From Tepidicella xavieri (GTDB taxonomy: Bacteria; Pseudomonadota; Gammaproteobacteria; Burkholderiales; Burkholderiaceae_C): a stretch of DNA of 64,000 nt. This document shows, one piece after another, positions 58,296 to 64,000 of the stretch (position 1 is the first letter of the stretch; every line of letters begins with the position of its first letter). The stretch covers positions 120,744 to 184,743 of the forward strand of contig NZ_SNYL01000006.1 of NCBI RefSeq assembly GCF_004363315.1, written 5' to 3'. The translations under genes were made by a program, and so were the position numbers. The notes below the pieces were generated by a model. The model saw nothing but the letters and a program-made list of their open reading frames with translations. It was not told the origin of the DNA and did no database searches.

Positions 58296-58305
58296 CGGCC
58301 AACCC

Positions 58306-59085
58306 TCAAGGCTGCGATACCCGGATCACGCCCGAGCGCCGCAAATCGACGTAGGCGTGCCAGCTGGCATGCCCGAGCAGGGGCACCACCACCACGAGGC
58401 CGATCAACCCAGTGGCCAACCCCAGAATCACCAATGCCGCGATGAGCGCGGCCCACCAAGCCATCACCACCGGATGGCTGCCGACGGCACGCCAGCTCTC
58501 GCCAATGGCCATCCACAGCGGCAACCGGGTGTCCATCAGCAGGGGCAAGGTCACGACGCTGGAGGCGAACATCGGCGCCGCGAGCAAGGCGCCCAGCAGC
58601 AGCCACACCTCGAACAAGCCCGGAGCAGGCGCCAGCACCACATGCCGCAGAAAATCGGCCGGCTTTTCGACCGGCGCCGACGCCCACAAGGTGATGAGAC
58701 CGGCCGATGTCAACACCCAGCCGGTGCCCGCCAGGGCCAGTAACAGGCCAAAGGCGATGAGTCGTCTATCCCCCGACAGCCATACCCCCATCACTTCGCG
58801 GCATCCCATGCGGCGGCCCTGCTGGGCCTGGCGGCTGACGGCATACAGACCGCAGGCCAACACAGGCGCCACGATCAAAAACCCGGAAAACGCCCCGGCC
58901 AACCACCAAAACTGGTCGTGCGCCAGCCACAGCAGCAAAGCCCCGAAAGCCGCCAGCGCCACGCCATGCATGAGGCCCGGCAGCGGATTGGCCCACAGGT
59001 CGCGCCACCCCGAAGCCAGCCAGCGCAGCGGCGCCCGGCCATCCAGCGGCCGCATCCCTGAAGCCGCAAGCTCATGTTCCGTCAT
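58306..59085 (-). CDS. DUF2189/BPSS1780-type integral membrane protein
   Basis: 259 residues and about six membrane helices (starts near 38, 65, 110, 155, 195 and 215). It ends with LLGHASWHAYVDLRRS, typical of DUF2189 proteins of proteobacteria. No catalytic motif is visible and the function is unknown. It forms a likely unit with the DUF2788 gene and the GspE-like gene downstream. Confidence 0.78.
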   Translation of the reverse strand: MTEHELAASGMRPLDGRAPLRWLASGWRDLWANPLPGLMHGVALAAFGALLLWLAHDQFWWLAGAFSGFLIVAPVLACGLYAVSRQAQQGRRMGCREVMGVWLSGDRRLIAFGLLLALAGTGWVLTSAGLITLWASAPVEKPADFLRHVVLAPAPGLFEVWLLLGALLAAPMFASSVVTLPLLMDTRLPLWMAIGESWRAVGSHPVVMAWWAALIAALVILGLATGLIGLVVVVPLLGHASWHAYVDLRRSGVIRVSQP

Positions 59086-59119
59086 ACGACACCCTGATAA
59101 CCGATTCCCCTACATTGGA

Positions 59120-60745
59120 TCACAACGGCGCGCACGCCTTGAGCAAGGCCTGCGTGTAAGGGTGGCTGGGCGTGCGCAGCACCTGCTGCGCCGGGCCGTG
59201 CTCCACCACTTCGCCCGAGCGCATCACCATCACCTCATGCGCCATGGCCCAGATCACATCCACGTCGTGGGTGATGAGCAGGTAGCTCAGGCCACGCTCG
59301 CGCTGCAACCGCAACAACAGCTCGATGACCTGCTTTTGCACCGTCACATCCAGGGCGGACGTGGGCTCGTCGAGCACCAGCACCTGGGGCTCCACGATGA
59401 GCGCGCGCGCAATGGCCAGTCGCTGCCGTTGCCCCCCCGAAAATTCATGGGGATAGCGCTGCAACCACAGCGACACGGCCTCTGGCGGCAGATCGGGCAG
59501 CAGCCCCACCTCGCGCAGCGCGCGCACCACGCGCTCGCGGCGCTGATCTTCATCGAGCCGCGGCTCGTGGATGCGCAGCCCCTCGCCCACGATCTGCTCC
59601 ACCGTCATGCGCGGCGACAGCGAAGAAAACGGATCCTGAAACACCACTTGCACCTGCCGCCGCAGAGGGCGTGCACGGGCTTGGGCGCCGCGCCCTTGGG
59701 GCCACGGCTGGCCCAGGATGTGCAAGTGCCCCTCATGCGGGTGCAGACCCAATGCGGCCAGGGCCAGGGTGGATTTGCCGGAGCCGGACTCCCCCACCAC
59801 GCCCAGGGTCTGACCGGGCGGCAAGGCAAACCGCGCCCGCTTGACCGCCTCGAACCGGCCGCGGCGAAACCACCCCACGAAACCGGGCAAGGGGGTGGCG
59901 TAAGCCACCACCAGGTCGCGCGCCTCCACGACGGGCGGGCCGGCCACAGGCACCGCTTCAGGCAAGGCTCGTTGCGGCCGGCTGCCCAGCAGCTTGCGGG
60001 TGTAGGCATGTTGCGGTTGCCCGAACACCTCGGCCACACCGCCCTGCTCCACCAGGTGGCCCTTTTCCATCACGGCCACCCGGTCGGCAAACTGGCGCAC
60101 CAGATGCAGATCGTGGGTAATGAGCAGCACCGCCATGCCCAGACGCTGCTGGAGTTCTCCCAGCAGGCTCAGGATCTGCCCCCGCAGGCTGGCGTCCAGC
60201 GCCGTGGTGGGTTCGTCGGCGATGAGCAGTCGGGGCTCGCTGGCCAGGGCCATGGCGATCATGGCCCGCTGCCGCTGGCCACCGCTCAACTGGTGCGGGA
60301 AGGCCTGGGCGCGCCGGGCCGGCTCGGGAATGCCTGTGGCCGCCAGCAGTTCCTCCACCCGGTGGGCCGCCTCGCGCGGCGGCATGCCTTTTTTGAGCGT
60401 GAGGATTTCGGCGATCTGGTCCCCGATGGTGTAGAGCGGGTTCAGCGCCGTCATCGGCTCCTGGAAGATACAGGCCACCTCATCGCCGCGGACCCCACGC
60501 AGTTCCCGCTCGCTCAGGCGCAGCAGGTCACGCCCTTGAAAATGCGCCTGCCCCTCGATGTCGGCATTCGGCACCAGCCGCAGCAGGCTCAGGGCCGAGA
60601 CCGTCTTGCCCGAGCCCGACTCCCCCACCAACGCCAGCTTCTCGCCTGCCTTCACCTGGAAGTCGATGCCATGCACCACGGTCTGCCCACCGAAACCGAT
60701 GCGCAGGCCGCGCACGTCGAGCAGCGTCTCCTGAACGGCACTCAT
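59120..60745 (-). CDS. yejF: microcin C/oligopeptide ABC transporter, fused ATP-binding protein
   Basis: 541 residues with two complete ABC domains in one chain. Walker A is GESGSGKT and GESGSGKS, and the signatures QLSGGQRQRAMIAMA and EFSGGQRQRLAIARA each precede a Walker B (RLLIADEPTTALD and VLVLDEPTSALD). It powers the YejABE importer for peptides and microcin C-like compounds. The start overlaps the yejE stop in ATGA. Confidence 0.93.
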   Translation of the reverse strand: MSAVQETLLDVRGLRIGFGGQTVVHGIDFQVKAGEKLALVGESGSGKTVSALSLLRLVPNADIEGQAHFQGRDLLRLSERELRGVRGDEVACIFQEPMTALNPLYTIGDQIAEILTLKKGMPPREAAHRVEELLAATGIPEPARRAQAFPHQLSGGQRQRAMIAMALASEPRLLIADEPTTALDASLRGQILSLLGELQQRLGMAVLLITHDLHLVRQFADRVAVMEKGHLVEQGGVAEVFGQPQHAYTRKLLGSRPQRALPEAVPVAGPPVVEARDLVVAYATPLPGFVGWFRRGRFEAVKRARFALPPGQTLGVVGESGSGKSTLALAALGLHPHEGHLHILGQPWPQGRGAQARARPLRRQVQVVFQDPFSSLSPRMTVEQIVGEGLRIHEPRLDEDQRRERVVRALREVGLLPDLPPEAVSLWLQRYPHEFSGGQRQRLAIARALIVEPQVLVLDEPTSALDVTVQKQVIELLLRLQRERGLSYLLITHDVDVIWAMAHEVMVMRSGEVVEHGPAQQVLRTPSHPYTQALLKACAPL

Positions 60746-61839
60746 CGGTCGGCCTTTCTCGGGTCCAACGCGTCGCGCAGGGCGTCACCCATGAAGGTCA
60801 GCAGCAACAGCGTGATCACCAGCACGGCAAAGGTGGACAGCGAGATCCACCAGGCGTCGATGTTGTTCTTGCCCTGGGCCAGCAATTCGCCCAGCGATGG
60901 CGTGCCCGGCGGCACTCCCAACCCCAGAAAGTCCAGCGAGGTGAGCGCGAGAATGGCGGCGCTCATGCGGAACGGCAGAAAGGTGACCACCGGCGTGAGG
61001 CTGTTGGGCAGAATGTGCCGCCAAATGATCTGCCCGTTGCTCAGCCCCATGGCGCGGGCCGCGCGCACGTAGTCGAGCTGGCGGTTGCGCAGGAATTCGG
61101 CCCGCACGTAGTCGCTCAGCCCCATCCAGCCAAACAGGCTCAGCAGCACCAGCAGTATCCACACGCTGGGCTCGAACACGGCGGAAAAAATGATCAGCAG
61201 GTACAGCTCCGGCATGGAGCCCCAGACTTCGATGAAACGCTGAAAGGCCAAATCCACCTTGCCGCCGTAGAAGCCCTGGATGGCACCAGCCACCACCCCC
61301 AGCAGCACGCCGATGGCGGTCAGCGCCAGCGCGAACAGGATGGACAGGCGAAAGCCATACAGCAGCCGCGCGGCCACGTCACGGCCTCGATCGTCCGTGC
61401 CCAGCCAGTTGTCTCGCGAAGGCGGGGCGGGGTGCGGCTCCTTGGCAAAGTAGTTCAGCGTCGTGTGGTGATGGCGGTTCAGGGGGTAGATGACCCAGTT
61501 GCCGGGCTGCTCGAACTGGCGCTGGATGAAGGGGTCCAGGTAGTCCGTGGGCGTATCGAAATCACCGCCGAACGCGGTCTCGGGCGGGTTGTGCCACATC
61601 GGCACGAACCATTGGCCGTTGTAGCGCGCGAGCAAGGGCTTGTCGTTGGAAATCAGCTCTGCGCCCAGGCTGATCACGAACAGGGTGACGAAGATCACCA
61701 GGCTCCAGAAACCCAGCCGGTTGCGCCGAAACCGCTGCCACGCCCGCTGGCTCGGACTCAGGGAGCGTGCCACGCCTGATGCCGCCACGGCCGGCGCGGC
61801 CTCCGATGGGGCGGCGATGGCGTCAGTCGAACTTGACAC
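60742..61839 (-). CDS. yejE: peptide ABC transporter permease
   Basis: About 365 residues, a DppC-type permease. N-terminal helix (LGFWSLVIFVTLFVISLGA), a large periplasmic insert with HHHTTLNYFAKEP typical of YejE, then the binding-protein-dependent permease domain with the EAA-like loop RAARAMGLSNGQIIWRHILPN. Two starts are possible: GTG 61839, preceded by GGTGG and overlapping yejB by 17 bases, or ATG 61857, overlapping it by 35. The former is chosen. Confidence 0.9.
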   Translation of the reverse strand: MSSSTDAIAAPSEAAPAVAASGVARSLSPSQRAWQRFRRNRLGFWSLVIFVTLFVISLGAELISNDKPLLARYNGQWFVPMWHNPPETAFGGDFDTPTDYLDPFIQRQFEQPGNWVIYPLNRHHHTTLNYFAKEPHPAPPSRDNWLGTDDRGRDVAARLLYGFRLSILFALALTAIGVLLGVVAGAIQGFYGGKVDLAFQRFIEVWGSMPELYLLIIFSAVFEPSVWILLVLLSLFGWMGLSDYVRAEFLRNRQLDYVRAARAMGLSNGQIIWRHILPNSLTPVVTFLPFRMSAAILALTSLDFLGLGVPPGTPSLGELLAQGKNNIDAWWISLSTFAVLVITLLLLTFMGDALRDALDPRKADR

Positions 61840-62857
61840 GGGGATCCACCCAGACATAGCAAAGATCACTGATCAACTTGGTCACCAGGCCAATCAGCGT
61901 GAACAGGTACAGCGTCCCCAGCACGACCGGGTAGTCGCGCCGCATCACGCTCTCGTAGCTCAGCAGGCCCAGACCATCGAGGGAGAACAGGGTTTCGATG
62001 AGCAGCGAGCCAGCAAAGAACGCGCCAATGAACGCGGCCGGAAACCCGGTGACGATGGGAATGAGCGCATTGCGAAACACGTGCTTCCACAGCACGCGCC
62101 GCTCGGTCAGCCCCTTGGCACGAGCGGTCAGCACGTACTGCTTGCGGATCTCTTCCAGAAACGCATTTTTGGTGAGCATGGTGGTCACGGCAAAGGCGCC
62201 CAGCACGCTGGCCGTCACTGGCAGCGTGATGTGCCAGAGGTAATCCACGATCTTGGCGCCCAGGCTCAGCTCGTGCCAGTTGCTGGATGTGAGGCCCCGC
62301 AAGGGGAACCATTGCAACTGCCCGCCGAAGATCACCAGCAGCGCCACCCCGAGCACGAAGCCCGGGATGGCATAGCCCACCAGCACGATGAGGCTGGTGA
62401 CCGTGTCGAACCGCGTGCCCGCCCGCACGGCCTTGGCGATGCCCAAGGGTATCGAGATGCTGTAGCTCAGAAAAAACGTCCACAGCCCCAGGCTGATGGA
62501 CACCGGCAGCTTTTCCTTGATCAGTTCCCACACCGCCTTGTGATGAAAGAAGCTCTGCCCCAGGTCAAAGCGGGCAAATTGCCCGAGCATTTGGAAAAAG
62601 CGCTCGTGGGCGGGTTTGTCGAAACCATAGAGCTGCCGGATTTCCTCGATGCGCTGAGCGTCCACCCCCTGCCGCCCCCGGTAACCCGCTCCGGCCACGG
62701 CCGCCCCCTCGCCGCCCGTGTCGCGGCCCTGCAATTGCGCCACCATCTGCTCCACCGGCCCGCCAGGCACGAACTGGATCACCACAAAGGTGATGAGCAG
62801 GATGCCGAACAGCGTCGGGATCATCAGCAGCAGACGTTTGAGGATGTAGGCCCACAT
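61823..62857 (-). CDS. yejB: peptide ABC transporter permease
   Basis: 344 residues, a DppB-type permease. First helix from MWAYILKRLLLMIPTLFG, then a periplasmic region with a small Gly-rich insert (GRDTGGEGAAVAGAG), and a permease core with the EAA-like loop TARAKGLTERRVLWKHVFRN. The ATG at 62857 lies two bases after the yejA stop. Longer frames upstream run into yejA and are rejected. Confidence 0.93.
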   Translation of the reverse strand: MWAYILKRLLLMIPTLFGILLITFVVIQFVPGGPVEQMVAQLQGRDTGGEGAAVAGAGYRGRQGVDAQRIEEIRQLYGFDKPAHERFFQMLGQFARFDLGQSFFHHKAVWELIKEKLPVSISLGLWTFFLSYSISIPLGIAKAVRAGTRFDTVTSLIVLVGYAIPGFVLGVALLVIFGGQLQWFPLRGLTSSNWHELSLGAKIVDYLWHITLPVTASVLGAFAVTTMLTKNAFLEEIRKQYVLTARAKGLTERRVLWKHVFRNALIPIVTGFPAAFIGAFFAGSLLIETLFSLDGLGLLSYESVMRRDYPVVLGTLYLFTLIGLVTKLISDLCYVWVDPRVKFD

Positions 62858-62859
62858 GA

Positions 62860-63905
62860 TCAACGCCTCCGCCCAGGTGGGGGATTGAGGTTCTCCGGGC
62901 TGGCCCACCAGGTCATGAGCACCCAGCTCTCGGGCTGATAGTAACGCGGCATCACCGCGGGTTGCTCGAACCGCCCTGTGCGGTAGGCGATGCGGTGCAC
63001 GCTGCTGAACCAATGCGGCACGTTGAGGTGCTGATGACGCAGCACGCGGTCAAGCGCCCGCAGCGCCGCCACCAGTTGTGGGCGCGTGCGGGCCGTCACC
63101 ACGTGGTCCAGCAGGGCATCGACCGCCGGGTGCTTGACGCCCATCAGGTTGCTGGAGCCTTCGGTATCGGCCGCGGCGGAACCAAACCGGTCCAGCAGTT
63201 CGGTGCCCGGCGCCTCGCTGCCCGGCCAGCGCACGCTGATGACCTCGAAGTCAAACACGTCCAGCCGTTTCTGCAGAATGGCGAAATCGATCACGCGGTA
63301 GGTCGCGCGTATGCCCAGGCGCTCCAGGTTCTTGGCAAACGGCGTCACCACCCGGCCCATGGAGCCGCTGTTGTCCAGAAACTCGATGGTGAACACTTCG
63401 CCGCGCTCATTGCGCAAGGCGCCGTCGCGGTAGCGCCAGCCTGCCTCGGCCAGCAGGTCGCGGGCGCGGCGCAGGTTGTCGCGCAGGGTCTGCCCCGAGT
63501 CCGGGTCCAGGCTGGTGTAAGGCGGCAGCGGCACCTCCCGCTCGAACACCTCGGGCGGCAACTGGCTGCGCAAGGGCTCCAGCAACGCCAGTTCGTCGGG
63601 GCCAGGCAGGCCCCGGGCCTCGAAATCGCTGGCGACGAAATAGCCTCTGACCCGCTCGTAGGCGTTGTAGAAGAGTTGGCGGTTCAGCCACTCGTAATCC
63701 ATCGCCAGCCCGATGGCCTCGCGCACCCGCGGGTCCTGAAACTTGGGCAGCCGGGTATTGAACAGAAACCCTTGAAAGTCTCCCGCATTGCCGTGTGCCA
63801 GCTCGCGCTTGACCAGTTCGCCCCGGTCGAAGCGGCGCCCGGTGTAGGAGCGCGCCCACTCGCGGGCGATGAACGCCTGGATGTAATCGAATTCACCGGC
63901 CTTAA
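62860..63905 (-). pseudogene. yejA: yejA-type periplasmic peptide-binding protein, N-terminal part lost at an insertion
   Basis: About 348 residues of the C-terminal part of an SBP_bac_5 peptide-binding protein. The sequence reads KAGEFDYIQAF, then GFLFNTRLPKFQDPRVREAIGLAMDYEW (in two halves around 63740) and continues to NPPPGRRR, as expected of YejA. At 63905 homology stops. Upstream in the same frame come unrelated residues and a stop codon (TGA near 63965). The missing half should encode signal peptide and lobe I. Either the gene was split by a mobile element or the rest lies beyond the window on the far side of it. Confidence 0.8.
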
Positions 63906-64000
63906 CAGGCCGTTGAAAAAGTGCCCATCGAAGCAGCCGAGGCTCTGCCTGCGTCGGCTTTCAACCGGCTGGATCCGCATTTCCAGCCCCTGGCAGCCCT
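63906..64000. mobile_element. probable insertion-sequence end inside yejA
   Basis: The sequence beginning CAGGCCGTTGAAAAAGTGCC at 63906 resembles the CAGGC-GTTGAAAAAG type terminal inverted repeats common to several proteobacterial insertion sequences. It begins exactly where YejA homology ends. The bases CTTAA (63901-63905) could be a target duplication. The other end is outside the window, so family and size are unknown. Confidence 0.5.

Noticed and set aside
63684..63980. 98-residue minus-strand frame at the window end
   Set aside because: It reads through the IS-like end into yejA out of frame and matches no protein I recognise.

Overview
The window is GC-rich, densely packed chromosomal DNA from what looks like a betaproteobacterium of the order Burkholderiales. 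This is inferred from gene content and order: dapC-dapD-pilU-dapE-prmB, smc-zipA, phaCAB plus an intracellular PHA depolymerase, and DUF2788/DUF2189 proteins. No taxonomic search was possible. Genes fill almost everything. No gene-free stretch exceeds 300 bases, and there is no CRISPR array, rRNA or prophage. The only foreign-looking DNA is the last ~95 bases.

Layout. 1-4433 (+): 3' end of fbp, a tRNA-Thr(CGT) with its own terminator, tyrB, phaZ and an RnfB-like ferredoxin. 4455-18258 (-): one unbroken run of eleven genes, read from the right as mcm, meaB, kinase-like protein, pccB, pccA, methylmalonyl-CoA epimerase, bioA, bioF, bioD, bioB and a cytochrome P450. A GntR regulator (18389, +) diverges from it across a palindrome. 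The run joins the propionyl-CoA to succinyl-CoA route with synthesis of the biotin its carboxylase needs. The P450 overlaps bioB and is a candidate BioI-type pimelate-forming enzyme.

19146-28795: a PAS-PAS-PAS-GGDEF-EAL protein (+), dusA and phaC-phaA-phaB (-), a small membrane protein (+), then pgeF, maiA and a MarR regulator (-). 28997-35327: an orphan TRAP binding protein and a Nudix hydrolase (+), zipA and smc (-). 35498-45373 (+): M23 peptidase, bactofilin, dapC, dapD, pilU-like ATPase, dapE, prmB, an ABC-F ATPase and an RsmB-type RNA methyltransferase. 45343-49380: a TPP enzyme and MFS transporter (-) divergent from a hydroxyacid dehydrogenase (+). 49408-51501 (-): FimV-like protein. 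51600-55576 (+): crotonase, Crp/Fnr regulator, phosphotransferase and acyl-CoA dehydrogenase. The last two form a split version of ACAD10/11 or LvaA/LvaC, suggesting 4-hydroxyacyl-CoA breakdown. 55596-64000 (-): a long GspE/PilB-type ATPase with an MshEN-like region, DUF2788 and DUF2189 proteins, and yejF-yejE-yejB-yejA. yejA is cut at 63905 by what looks like an insertion-sequence end.

Metabolic theme: PHA synthesis and mobilisation (phaCAB, phaZ), propionyl-CoA/methylmalonyl-CoA metabolism, biotin supply and a possible 4-hydroxyacid route all meet at acetyl-CoA and propionyl-CoA. The oddest sequence feature is at 12617-12745. A 42-codon reading frame just upstream of pccA repeats the first eleven residues of PccA with nearly every codon changed synonymously, and its stop codon overlaps the pccA start.
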